From a virus, in the IMG/VR virus record IMGVR_UViG_3300049043_000066, positions 1-64,000 of that record: a stretch of 64,000 nucleotides of DNA; one strand, 5' to 3'. The notes under the pieces were generated by a model. That model searched no databases and was not told the DNA's origin. It saw only the letters and a list, made by a program, of their open reading frames with translations. The position numbers were made by a program, and so were the translations under genes. This document shows positions 1-7,892 of this stretch, piece after piece. The number at the start of each line of letters is the position of its first letter. The stretch's first letter is position 1.

Positions 1-1
1 A

Positions 2-99
2 AAGGACTTTGATGCCCTTGTAGAACGACTAAATGAACCGCCACAATACAACGAAAATATTGCTAAACTACTTCAAAGAAAGCCCCCTGGGAGGATTGA
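2..99 (+). CDS. 3' fragment of conserved cyanophage protein (copy of 33274-33609)
   Basis: The window opens inside this gene. The readable tail is KDFDALVERLNEPPQYNENI and onward, matching the C-terminus of the complete copy. A missing A in a run near position 80 shifts the frame; the other arm reads QRKAPWED then stop. This is a clear example of a homopolymer sequencing error. Confidence 0.75.
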
Positions 100-101
100 T
101 A

Positions 102-317
102 ATGAACAGATTTAATGAATATGTTATTCTACTGATTGGTGTTGTGGCTGTTGCGGCACTTATGATATTAGGACTTGCTGCTTCACATAGCAACTCACAA
201 CCAGAAAAATCACAATCAACCTTTGAGGTTGTGGATCACTACAAAGGGTGCGATTTGCTACAATGGACTAATTCACAACTTGCCGAATACAAATACTTTT
301 TGTATTGTCCTAAATGA
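102..317 (+). CDS. Small single-pass membrane protein (copy of 33056-33271)
   Basis: This 71-residue protein starts at MNRFNEYVILL, has one hydrophobic helix at about residues 8-28, then a soluble tail with two cysteines (KGCDLLQW and FLYCPK). I chose this internal ATG because it matches the other arm and overlaps the end of the upstream gene. It is intact here. The family is common in marine T4-like phages; its function is unknown. Confidence 0.8.
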   Translation: MNRFNEYVILLIGVVAVAALMILGLAASHSNSQPEKSQSTFEVVDHYKGCDLLQWTNSQLAEYKYFLYCPK

Positions 318-403
318 ACTTTCCACCTGTCATCGTTGAACTTACTATTCTGGTTGTTTTAGAACTATGGTTATGGATTCTTCTCACGACACCGAAGAAC
401 TAA
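314..403 (+). CDS. 29-aa hydrophobic microprotein
   Basis: MNFPPVIVELTILVVLELWL and onward is almost entirely a membrane helix, followed by a short polar tail. Its ATG overlaps the upstream stop as ATGA, the coupling used throughout this early region. The reading is conserved in the other arm at 32970-33059. Function unknown. Confidence 0.55.
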   Translation: MNFPPVIVELTILVVLELWLWILLTTPKN

Positions 404-592
404 AAATCTTCAAACAAACATCAAATGAAACCTTATCTTCGTCATCACTACAAAGTGGTGTATAATGACGGAACTCAGTCAAACATTTGATAACTATGAA
501 GACGTGCAGGTTTTATGGTGGAATCGCACTGGAAACTTTTAAGTCACGTCGAGGTGCTAGATATTAAACAAAAGTCAAGAGGATTTGTATAA
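367..592 (+). CDS. Conserved small phage protein, frameshifted (copy of 32782-33006)
   Basis: Starts MVMDSSHDTEELKIFKQTSN. Indels near 430 and 478 break the frame; the right-arm copy is intact at 74 residues. The stop overlaps the next ATG (TAATGG). Confidence 0.7.
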
Positions 593-989
593 TGGGTATG
601 TTTGATTATCTAAAATCTTCATATGATTTAGGAGAACAGTTTACAAACGTGGAGTGTCATACTAAAGACATCGAGGATTATGGTATTAGTGGCACAATGA
701 CGCATTTTTGGATTTCTCCAGATGGTTATTTGTGGTGTGGGGATTATAAAGGAACATCTACATTTGAGACTATTGAAGAAGACGATCCACGATATAGTGA
801 TAAACATTTGTTTCTAAACTATGAATGGATACCTACGGGACAGCACGGAAAGTATCACGTTCATCCTATTACAAAATATATTGAAATCTACCCTGCTACT
901 TGGGAGGGAAATGGAAGATTGGCCCATTCCGTGTTCACTTCAGGTATGGTAAACTACAAGATTATGAGGATGTTACAGGACAACGATGA
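592..989 (+). CDS. Conserved cyanophage protein (MFDYLKS family), frameshifted
   Basis: Copy of 32384-32782. The frame is lost near 908 by single-base deletions but resumes as YGKLQDYEDVTG and stops at 987-989, overlapping the ATG of the DUF4385 gene. Function unknown. Confidence 0.75.
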
Positions 990-1449
990 AAGAGTTTGAT
1001 TATGCCTTGGACTATAAAGTTCTGGACTTCACACTTCCAGAAAATCGTAAACTTTATCGCATTGGAAGGGGTGAACAAGGAGTTCTATTGGTTCGGCCTT
1101 ATACTAATGATATTTGCAAACACTGGAGGTTCGTAAATGTGGATACTGCTCGTAAATCTTCTCATAAGATATACGAAATGTATTGTGATTACAAACGACA
1201 GAAAGATTTCATTGGAATGGATATGGCACGGAAGTTCCTTGAAATGGGATTCACTCGCGCCAGAAGGTATGCGAATCATAAGGACGGAAAAAAATATCAT
1301 CAAGATGGTTCCATACGGACCAGGAAACCGACGCACTTACATCGGTTAAGGCAATGGCTGCGATGGTATTTAAGAACATACGGGACAGGGTTGCCAATGA
1401 TCCTGAATATGCTAGAATGAGAAAAGAATGGAGATCCCAGAATGATTGA
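986..1449 (+). CDS. DUF4385 family protein, present only in the left arm
   Basis: Residues 1-110 carry the family's hallmark blocks: LYRIGRGEQGVLLVRPY, HWRF, and GMDMARKFLEMGFTRARRYA followed by NHKDGKKY. An indel near 1320 shifts the frame. The expected C-terminal helix (KAMAAMVFKNIRDRVANDPE) continues in another frame to a stop at 1447-1449. DUF4385 is frequent in cyanophages and some bacteria, function unknown. The opposite arm jumps straight from the preceding gene to the following one, so this gene differs between the two phage genotypes. Confidence 0.85.
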
Positions 1450-1784
1450 ACCCCAACTATTTCCCTATCCTTCAATGCCCGTTCGATTGGAAATCAAAGA
1501 AGAAAATAGAGTGTGTTGGTTTCGTGATGATTATGACTTGCAAAAACATCTCAATCGTTCTAAACTAGATAAAAGAAAAATCAAAATCATTTATCGTGAT
1601 GGAGAACCCAATCAGTCTAATAAAACAAACAAGAGAAAAGTACGATAAGGAACTAAAAAGAATAGTCACAGAAGTTCAGGTTGATATTAGTGGAGCACCA
1701 AAAACTTGGATGCCGATTGAAACTTTAATCGCCCTGACAAATCTAAATAATGATGCCATATCCATTCAAGATGGAACACTTTAA
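1442..1784 (+). CDS. Conserved small phage protein, diverged C-terminus
   Basis: The N-terminal 55 residues (FPYPSMPVRLEIKEENRVCW onward, then KIKIIYRDGEP) match the gene at 32053-32387. A frameshift near 1600 moves the reading to REKYDKELKRIVTEVQVDIS and WMPIETLIALTNL. That distal half is clearly different from the other arm (ENPAWIPLETL), so it is biological variation rather than error. Function unknown. Confidence 0.65.
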
Positions 1785-1981
1785 GGCAGGAGATGCAGCA
1801 AGATTTATTGGATGCACTCCAGAACAAGTAAGATGGGGCAATAATGACGATCCAAATGGACTTTTGTTTCAAGGAGACATGCTTTTATGTCGAAAAGGTA
1901 GAAGTTCATTCACAACACACAAAACTATCTCTTCGTGGTGTTTATGGTAAGTTTAATAGTGTTTGTTTTGAGAAAGTATGA
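1771..1981 (+). CDS. SH3-like small phage protein, variant A, frameshifted
   Basis: MEHFKAGDAARFIGCTPEQV, then RWGNNDD, with an indel near 1890 and the conserved end RGVYGKFNSVCFEKV. The right arm reads FKSGDKVKYTGSIEEQV at the same place, a clear amino-acid divergence. The gly-aromatic beta-rich pattern resembles small SH3-like phage proteins. Function unknown. Confidence 0.65.
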
Positions 1982-2128
1982 ATGACACTAGACTTCACAA
2001 GTCCTCGGTATGAGTTTCTATCGTATTGTAGGTGCTGCGAAAGTCTCAATGTAACTCCTTCAATTCAACGATTTATGGCATATCAACGTTATTATCAAAA
2101 ATATGGAAAGCAATCAAAATCTTCTTGA
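1978..2128 (+). CDS. Small Cys-containing phage protein, frameshifted
   Basis: Copy of the intact 49-residue gene at 31694-31843. An indel near 2005 breaks the start, but YRCCESLNVTPSIQRFM-like sequence is recovered in another frame. It overlaps both neighbours. Confidence 0.6.
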
Positions 2129-2315
2129 TTTAATCGAAGAACTTCAAGAGAAATATCAAGGTGCTCTGGAAGATATTAAAAGACTGGAAGAAGAAAACAT
2201 TGAAAACACAAATCTCATCTATGAACTGATGGAAAATGTAAGAGCACTGGATGCTCGTATTGACATCTTGGCATCAGAACCCTATACTATAAGTCAATTC
2301 TCTTTGGATAAATGA
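2103..2315 (+). CDS. 70-aa coiled-coil protein
   Basis: Intact. MESNQNLLDLIEELQEKYQG opens a heptad-rich helix running through most of the protein. One residue differs from the other arm (ASEPYTI versus AAEPYTM). The stop overlaps the next ATG. Confidence 0.75.
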   Translation: MESNQNLLDLIEELQEKYQGALEDIKRLEEENIENTNLIYELMENVRALDARIDILASEPYTISQFSLDK

Positions 2316-2560
2316 CAACACCCAAACAAGCAAAAGAAGAGTTTTTGTATCCAATGCCACCAATCAATCCAGATGCAGAGATGAGTTTTCTGGATATTGC
2401 AACAATCAACAATCTCAATAACTTCTCACATCACGTCTCCTACTTGACGAACCTGGCAATCGGTGGTAAGATGAGTGTTGAAGATGCCTATACGGAGATT
2501 AAAAAACTCTATAAGGCAATGAAACAATCTCACAAATCATTGAAAGGTTCTTGGTTTTAA
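2312..2560 (+). CDS. 82-aa conserved phage protein
   Basis: Intact and identical in both arms. It starts MTTPKQAKEEFLYPMPPINP and ends in a helical segment (EIKKLYKAMKQSHKSL). No recognised domain. Confidence 0.75.
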   Translation: MTTPKQAKEEFLYPMPPINPDAEMSFLDIATINNLNNFSHHVSYLTNLAIGGKMSVEDAYTEIKKLYKAMKQSHKSLKGSWF

Positions 2561-2562
2561 TT

Positions 2563-3172
2563 ATGACTGACTTTGATGTACAAAAGTATTCACTCGAACA
2601 ACTTAAAGAATGGGTGGATAATGCAGTTTTATCATCAGAAGCATCACCACAGGAAATTTATGACTGTTATTAGAAGTCTGTAGATTGAGAATCTATCATT
2701 ACTTCAAGTATCACACTGAGTCGTTGATATGAACTTCTGAGCACTGTTGAATGGTAACGGTAAGGGGCACATTGAAGCATATGATGATTATGTCAAAGAA
2801 GTTTTGAGAGAAAGAGAGTATTATGAGGGCAAAGATGACGGTATGCGTCCTTGGGGACACAGTGATTTAGAATATCAAATTGCAAACGAATCTTTATCCT
2901 GTGATAAAGATGATACATCACCAGAATGTCAAGGTGCGTGGAATGACTTTGGGAAGAATATTACTACCCAGAAGAACGTTAAAAAAGATAAAGTCGTGAA
3001 ATGGCAACTTCCTGTTGAAGCAGATGCAAGTGGTGAGTATTTTGTTCAGTTCCCGATGATTTACTTGATGCAGCAAATCTTAAAGAAGGAGATACTGTGG
3101 AATGGGTTGATAATACTGACGGAACATATACATTGCGTAAAGTAACAAACCACGTAAAATTAGGAGTGCTGA
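2563..3172 (+). CDS. AbrB/MazE-like C-terminal domain protein, frameshifted
   Basis: Left copy of 30643-31259. Readable blocks are MTDFDVQKYSLEQLKEWVDN, NGNGKGHIEAYDDYVKEVL, the mid-region CDKDDTSPECQGAWNDF, and the AbrB-like strand pattern EYFVQFPDD...GDTVEWVD. At least four indels interrupt it. Confidence 0.65.
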
Positions 3173-3401
3173 TGGCTCTATCACAATCAGTTGAAGAATC
3201 ACTGAAGGAAGCAGAAGCATCACTTAGGAATGCACTTGCATATGCTAGCACGCCAAGAACGTCCTATGGTTTGTTCAGTCATTGCTGATCTTATACATCG
3301 CATTGAATCACTTCAAAGCACTGATGCAATTCATAGATAAACTTGAAAACCGCAAACCAGGAGATTCTGGATCATTTGGCACCTTCTTTGATAAAAATTA
3401 A
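3172..3401 (+). CDS. 75-aa helical phage protein, frameshifted
   Basis: Copy of 30416-30643. MALSQSVEESLKEAEASLRN is followed by a frame change at 3245 in the run before CACGCCAAGAACG. The end FFDKN replaces FFDKD. Confidence 0.65.
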
Positions 3402-3497
3402 GCTAATGTAAAGCAATCCCGAAGAGATTATTAAATGCCATACATAATAATGAAAATATATGTTAGGATTTCAAGATAATCACGGGAGCAAAAACTT

Positions 3498-3662
3498 ATG
3501 TCACATTCATCCAAACACTCAGAAAAATCTGAATAATGATGAGTGGAAAGATATGACTGCAATCAAAAATGCAATCGATTATGATATTTCACAAGTTGCA
3601 TCCAGAAAATGGAAGCATTTACTGAATATCTGGTAAGAAGTTTGAGAGAAAAAGGTGGTTGA
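3498..3662 (+). CDS. Small conserved phage protein, frameshifted
   Basis: Corrected reading is MSHSSKHSEKI, WKDMTAIKNAIDYDISQV, then MEAFTEYLVRSLREKGG. The counterpart in the other arm lies at 30160-30322, also broken. Function unknown. Confidence 0.5.
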
Positions 3663-3670
3663 ATTAAAAA

Positions 3671-3698
3671 TAGCTCACCTTTAAAGTGTTCCTATAAT
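3671..3698 (+). promoter_or_regulatory. CTCACCT-AAAGTGT intergenic motif, site 1
   Basis: Directly after the upstream stop codon comes CTCACCTTTAAAGTGTTCC and a TATAAT box, then the next ATG. The same block recurs at 8311 and 9558 and in the other arm. No good -35 hexamer lies 17 bases upstream, so it is not a standard sigma70 promoter. Confidence 0.5.
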
Positions 3699-4186
3699 GA
3701 AACTCATTTACTATTTTGACACATCTCATTGATCATCTTGAAACTGGTGTGAACTGGAACAAAGTTTTTGGGAGTTGTAGATTCTACTTTACTCTGACAG
3801 AGGATTCTCTTCAAATGCAGACAACTTTTGCCCGGTGCCACCGCCGTATTAGAAAAAGCACTTGCGGAGTTTTCTGATCTTGTTAGAGTTGATAAGACTG
3901 GTTATGATTTTATTTGGGAAGATGAGACTGGAAAGCTTCATCAAAATTGAGATGAAGATGGGGCAGAATCTTTTTTACAAACGCAAAGATATTCACGCAA
4001 CTAAAAAGTTCAAGGTCAAGTTTTTTATCCGAAAAGAAAACTGTAGAGGATTTCAAAAGATCTACTTACGATTATCTTTTGGTTCTTGATTTGACAGCAC
4101 GTCGGGTTGTTGTTCTGGAAGATGAAGTTGCACGTTCACTGTATCAAGAGGGTGCAGATGGTGCGATGATTGAGATCAAACTGTGA
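3697..4186 (+). CDS. Putative PD-(D/E)XK-like nuclease, frameshifted copy
   Basis: Left copy of 29638-30124. Indels near 3770-3850 and 4020-4060 interrupt it, but the key region GYDFIWED ... IKIEMKMGQNLFYK is readable. Confidence 0.6.
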
Positions 4187-4297
4187 TTATTACCAGTGTG
4201 ATATTGGTGAAGTCAATTCAATTCTTCCTCCGACTTCACTCTCACAGAAGATTGATAAGCAATCGAAGAGTATCTTGACTTTCGATGTGACACCTAG
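4170..4297 (+). CDS. Possible 42-aa phage protein
   Basis: CDYYQCDIGEVNSILPPTSL then YLDFRCDT reads out of the upstream gene's end and would need a TTG start. The other arm has the unbroken version at 29526-29654. Similar tiny genes follow this position in other cyanophages as far as I recall; low certainty. Confidence 0.4.
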
Positions 4298-4343
4298 AAC
4301 TGGCACAAGAGATCTTGTAAGGTGCCCTTTGATGCTTTATCTA
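4288..4343 (+). promoter_or_regulatory. Early promoter cassette upstream of GIY-YIG gene 1
   Basis: The AACTGGCACAAGAG cassette is followed by TTGTAA (4315-4320), 17 bases, then TATCTA (4338-4343). The same arrangement recurs upstream of other early genes. Confidence 0.6.
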
Positions 4344-4352
4344 ATATAATGC

Positions 4353-4426
4353 TTAATCGTGGTTGTTTAAGCAAAGGGGAGCAGAAATGCTCCTTTTTTA
4401 TTATAAATAAGTATAACCACGATTAA
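4353..4426 (+). promoter_or_regulatory. Terminator plus late promoter inside an inverted repeat (GIY-YIG switch 1)
   Basis: Twelve-base perfect inverted repeat halves lie at 4353-4364 and 4415-4426 (TTAATCGTGGTT / AACCACGATTAA). Between them are a hairpin with a T-run (GGAGCA-GAAA-TGCTCC-TTTTTT, 4376-4399) and a T4-type late promoter TATAAATA (4402-4409). The endonuclease ATG follows at 4432. The design resembles T4 I-TevI control, where early read-through RNA is blocked and a late promoter gives translatable RNA. Confidence 0.75.
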
Positions 4427-4431
4427 AGCAG

Positions 4432-5061
4432 ATGGAATACTACACTTAACTGCTATTTGCGTGAAGATGGAACACCTTATTATATTGGTAAAGGGAAAGG
4501 AAAAAGATGGTATTATAAGTATGGAAAGAATTGCAAACCACCAAAAGATAGAAGTAGAATAATAAAATTAAAACAGAACCTAACTGAAGAAGAAGCATTT
4601 AGGCACGAAATCTATATGATTGCAGTGTTTGGTAAAAAGTGTGATGGGACTGGCATATTGATGAATGTTGCTGATGGTGGCAATGCTCCTCCTAAAATCT
4701 ATGGAGATAAACATCATATGAAAACTGAAGAATATAAGAAAAGAGTGAGTGAGAAACTTAAAAGGTGAAAAATAACCAAGATGGGGGAAGGAACCTTGGA
4801 ATAAAGGAAACCAATTCAAGAGGAAGTTAGGAAAAAATAATTGGTGAAGGTAATGGGCAGTCTAAATGGTGGAAATTAACTTTTGCTGATGGCAGAGAAC
4901 TGTAATGTGTGGATTGTCTAATTGGTGTAAGTAATGGTTATAGTAAGGGATGTTTAGGTAGAGTTGCAAAAAGGAAAGAAGGTAGAAAAAAACATAAAGA
5001 TATTGTGGCAGTTGAGGAACTGGCACACCCACCCACACAAGAGGTGCAGAATACCCTATAA
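4432..5061 (+). CDS. GIY-YIG homing endonuclease 1, frameshifted copy
   Basis: Copy of 28759-29389. An extra A at about 4445 breaks the start (MEYYT then YCYLREDGTPYYIGKG). Further indels lie at 4767, 4840-4900 and 4980. The last codons (VEELAHPPTQEVQNTL) read through the next promoter cassette. Confidence 0.75.
5010..5061 (+). promoter_or_regulatory. Second copy of the early promoter cassette, downstream of GIY-YIG gene 1
   Basis: GGAACTGGCACA ... AGAGGTGCAGAATACCCTATAAT. It is a partial direct repeat of the cassette at 4288-4343, so the endonuclease gene sits between two cassettes and its last codons lie within this one. Confidence 0.5.
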
Positions 5062-5092
5062 TACATTTGTTGATTTGAGGAACCCCTGATCT

Positions 5093-5498
5093 GTGACAAG
5101 AAGTCGCATCGGCTCTTGAACTCTCTGATGGTTCTGTCCTGTCTGCCTATCATCATTGGGATGGTTATCCTTCCTGGTTGGGTCGTATTCTGAAGACTCA
5201 CTACAACACCAAGACAAAGTTGCTGAACTGATTGATGGTGGTGATATGAGTTCTGCGTGGACTAACACTGGTTTCAACAATGAAACTGTAGAGCAAGGTC
5301 GCTCTGTACTACTCTTCCCGTGGTGAAGATTGCCCCCCTGTCTTGATAAGAACCTGGGTGAGTATCTTCAGGACAGCGAAGAGTACTGGTTACGTCTATC
5401 ACTCGGGAACCGAAGGTTGGTCTTGTGCTATGATACCTGTGACTGGCACGAAACCTATCTTGAACAACAAGAAATCCCTCTGGAGCACTTGCAGTATG
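5093..5498 (+). CDS. Conserved phage protein, frameshifted copy of 28329-28728
   Basis: GTG start in both arms. The reading TRSRIGLELSDGSVLSAYHH is recoverable after an indel at about 5105, with more errors near 5205, 5330 and 5390. It ends at the ATGA overlap with the next gene. Confidence 0.65.
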
Positions 5499-5641
5499 AC
5501 TCAAACTGAACGTAAGTATCTGATTGTAACTGTACTTGGTGTGGTGGCAATCGTTGGTTGGAATGTATTTTGTATCCAACGTGATGCTGTAATGTTTAAG
5601 GTATATGCTATAATCAACAAGCAACTCAAAATCAAAGATGA
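5495..5641 (+). CDS. Small membrane protein, frameshifted C-terminus
   Basis: MTQTERKYLIVTVLGVVAIV has one N-terminal membrane helix. Other arm: IATLLGVVAIV, 28189-28332. The last residues differ here because of an indel near 5609. Confidence 0.65.
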
Positions 5642-5727
5642 TAGAGTTTCTCATCATTTCAGCAGCATTTGCCTGGGCATTCTTTGCACTATTTTCCAAA
5701 CACTTTGATTACCTGAGTAAAAAATGA
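5638..5727 (+). CDS. 29-aa membrane microprotein
   Basis: MIEFLIISAAFAWAFFALFS then KHFDYLSKK. It is intact in both arms (28103-28192), with one helix and ATGA overlaps on both sides. Confidence 0.6.
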   Translation: MIEFLIISAAFAWAFFALFSKHFDYLSKK

Positions 5728-5866
5728 TTCCTGAACGTATTTCAACAACTGATTCAACAAGCAGAACAAAGCAAAGAAGCAGAAGAGTTCTGGCAAGAAG
5801 TCTGCAATCGAACTTGCAGAGAAACACCAGGTAACCTGCGACCACACCTTGGCAGAGTTCTACTAA
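5724..5866 (+). CDS. Small helical phage protein, frameshifted
   Basis: Expected reading is MISERIQQLIQQAEQSKEAE then WQEV ... LAEFY, from the other arm at 27968-28106. Here indels near 5740 and 5800 break it. Confidence 0.55.
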
Positions 5867-5884
5867 TCTAATATACTGTGCTCT

Positions 5885-5957
5885 AATTAGGTGACACTAT
5901 AGATAGAGGAGGAGCAGAAATGCTCCTTTTCTTGTATAAATATTAAGTCACCTAATT
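5885..5957 (+). promoter_or_regulatory. Terminator plus late promoter inside an inverted repeat (GIY-YIG switch 2)
   Basis: Eleven-base halves AATTAGGTGAC (5885-5895) and GTCACCTAATT (5947-5957) flank a GGAGCA-GAAA-TGCTCC-TTTT hairpin (5911-5930) and a TATAAATA late promoter (5935-5942). The ATG of the endonuclease is at 5970. The left half extends into a 19-base sequence one mismatch from the SP6 RNA polymerase promoter (5885-5903). Confidence 0.75.
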
Positions 5958-5969
5958 TAAGAAGCAGTT

Positions 5970-6657
5970 ATGTCTCACCAAGGCAAGAGTCACTGTGTCC
6001 ATTGTATTTTTACGGGAAAGAAATACATTGGAGAGACAGTTAAAAATCATTTGAATTATAGAATTGCAGAGCATTTTGCAGATTGTAGAAATTACAATCA
6101 TAAATTTGCAAATGCTTTAAAAAAATATGGGAAGAAATGGATTTATATGGGGAGTAATTGAAGAAGTGTGATTTTGATATGTTGAATGATAAAGAGATAT
6201 ACTGGATAGAACATAGGACACATTTAATAATGGATATAACTCAACAATAGGTGGGGAATCAAGCCAAAGTATATGCCAAAGGAGATTGTAGAAACTCCAA
6301 CTTTGATATGAAAGAAATTAAAAATCTATCTCAATATTGTAGATATAATAACTTAAATATTGCACACGTTCATGAAACTTTTTATGGAAAAGATTACAAC
6401 ATAAAGGTTATAAATTAATTCAAGAACTGATGAAGAAATTGAAAGATATGAAAATGAAAGAAAAGGTAAGAGAAGATACAAGTAGAAAAGGTTTACCTGG
6501 TGATAGAAATGGAAGAGCAATACTTGATTGGAATAAAGTTTATGAAATAAGAAATCTACACACCAGAAATATACAAAAATCAAGAAATAGCAGATATGTT
6601 TGGAATTAAACTCTGACATTAGAAAAAATAGTTTCCAATAAACTATGGACGGTTTAG
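5970..6657 (+). CDS. GIY-YIG homing endonuclease 2, frameshifted copy
   Basis: Copy of 27175-27864. The N-terminal GIY-YIG block (VHCIFTGKKYIGETVKNHLN then YRIAEHF) is intact for about 60 residues. Indels from 6140 on split the rest. The C-terminal HTH-like segment (ILDWNKVYEIRNLH) and final NKLWTV are present. Confidence 0.7.
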
Positions 6658-6668
6658 GAACCGAACAC

Positions 6669-6697
6669 TTGACTTTTGCCCACAAAACTTTTATGAT
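6669..6697 (+). promoter_or_regulatory. Sigma70-like early promoter
   Basis: TTGACT (6669-6674), 17 bases, TATGAT (6692-6697), preceded by CCGAACAC, which echoes the GGACAC of the other early promoter cassettes. It lies just past the endonuclease stop, with an operon of small genes downstream. Confidence 0.6.
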
Positions 6698-6955
6698 GTA
6701 TCTGTTAAACAAAAGAGGTTAATGGTACAAAGTTTTATTTAATTGATTATTTTGTTCCTCAAATTTCCAATGGGAATATGGTGGATTGCTTGTAGTTGTT
6801 GCAGAAAACGATGAAGAATGTTTTGATGTTGTTGTTGAATGGGAAATGAAACTTGGACAGAGCATTATAGCAAACTTCGTGAATGTTGTAAAGGATAATG
6901 CTTTGCACTTTTGGAAAATGAAGACTCAAAAGTTGTAGAGGCATTTACAACGTGA
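6695..6955 (+). CDS. Conserved small phage protein, frameshifted
   Basis: Best combined reading is GTKVSLSNLIISFLNF then YGGLLAVVAENDEECFDVVV, from the other arm (26869-27135). Here indels at about 6740, 6850 and 6895 break the frame. The TGA overlaps the GTG of the next gene. Confidence 0.55.
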
Positions 6956-7119
6956 CACAAAACATTGAACATACTAACAGAATGATCAACCAACTTAAGT
7001 TTCAGTATCAAGGACGTATCACTGAATTGCAACAAAAGATTACAGAACAACAGCAAGAGATTTTACAACTGCAAGAGCAGATTAAACTGCTCTCATACGT
7101 CAAAGATTATGATTGTTAA
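6952..7119 (+). CDS. 55-aa coiled-coil protein, GTG start
   Basis: Starts GTG overlapping the upstream TGA. MTQNIEHTNRMINQLKFQYQ opens a Gln-rich heptad helix. Intact and equal in length in both arms (26705-26872). Confidence 0.65.
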   Translation: MTQNIEHTNRMINQLKFQYQGRITELQQKITEQQQEILQLQEQIKLLSYVKDYDC

Positions 7120-7129
7120 TTTTTGATTT

Positions 7130-7318
7130 ATGAAACCATCTTTTGCCAAGGGTATTATCGTTCAGCATAAAAATTGGGTGGGAGAAGTTCGTTTTGTTTG
7201 CGAAGAATACATCTCAATTTGTGTTCGTGTCGGAAACAATCGAGCAAACGATATTTGTGTCTTGGTGTATAGAGATGATTGGAGCACAGTTAAGTTGCTG
7301 AAAGAATCTGGTAAATGA
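7130..7318 (+). CDS. 62-aa conserved phage protein
   Basis: KPSFAKGIIVQHKNWVGEVR then FVCEEYISICVRV: a small beta-rich protein common in cyanophages. Intact in both arms. Its stop overlaps the next ATG. Confidence 0.75.
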   Translation: MKPSFAKGIIVQHKNWVGEVRFVCEEYISICVRVGNNRANDICVLVYRDDWSTVKLLKESGK

Positions 7319-7581
7319 AGAAGAAGTCTAAAGGATTACTTTATTACATCTATTGTGCTCTTGGTGAAAAGTCTCATCCAAACTGCAATAAAACAGCAGA
7401 TCGTGTTGCTCTCATTCGTCTTTTGATTGCTTTACAACTGATTATCACTAACTTTTTTATTATTGGCGGGGTAATAGTTAATATTATATCAATACATCGT
7501 CATTGGAATGATGTGCCTAAGGCCAAGTTCGACAAATACATAAAAAGTATTTGTAGAGATGAAACCTATATTAAAGATTAA
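7315..7581 (+). CDS. 88-aa membrane protein
   Basis: A Cys/His motif (SHPNCNKTADRVALIR) precedes a long hydrophobic helix (LLIALQLIITNFFIIGGVIV). Intact in both arms. It is the last gene before a strong bidirectional hairpin. Confidence 0.75.
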   Translation: MKKKSKGLLYYIYCALGEKSHPNCNKTADRVALIRLLIALQLIITNFFIIGGVIVNIISIHRHWNDVPKAKFDKYIKSICRDETYIKD

Positions 7582-7582
7582 A

Positions 7583-7607
7583 AAGGAGGGGTTTTATCCC
7601 CTCCTTT
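7583..7607. terminator. Bidirectional terminator
   Basis: AAGGAGGGG-TTTTAT-CCCCTCCTT with A/T runs on both sides, between convergent genes. The same hairpin lies at 26216-26241. Confidence 0.85.
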
Positions 7608-7611
7608 AGTT

Positions 7612-7811
7612 TTATTTGGAACTTACAAAGTCATTGATGACTTCTGCTTGTTGCAGAACTGATTCAAAGTTGGATATTTTTCAGCAAAGTCTGCTGAGAT
7701 TAAACCATCTGGATTTTGTCGTTGTGCTATTTCAAACTTCATACTGTAATCATCTTGTAGCATATTGTATGCTTGCTTAAAAATCTCAAAACGTAATTCA
7801 TAAGGTGTCAT
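7612..7811 (-). CDS. 66-aa small protein on the opposite strand, frameshifted C-terminus
   Basis: MTPYELRFEIFKQAYNMLQD. Copy of the intact gene at 26011-26211. A missing base near 7660 alters the tail. It is the only gene in this arm on the reverse strand. Confidence 0.7.
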
Positions 7812-7892
7812 AGGTATTCTCCTGTGTAATGTGTGTGATGTGTAGTACATCAAAGTATATATTAGAATAAATATCTAAAAAAGTCAAGTATA

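Noticed and set aside
5885-5903. Cloning-vector contamination carrying an SP6 promoter
   Set aside because: No vector or linker sequence adjoins it, it forms half of the endonuclease inverted repeat, and both arms have it.
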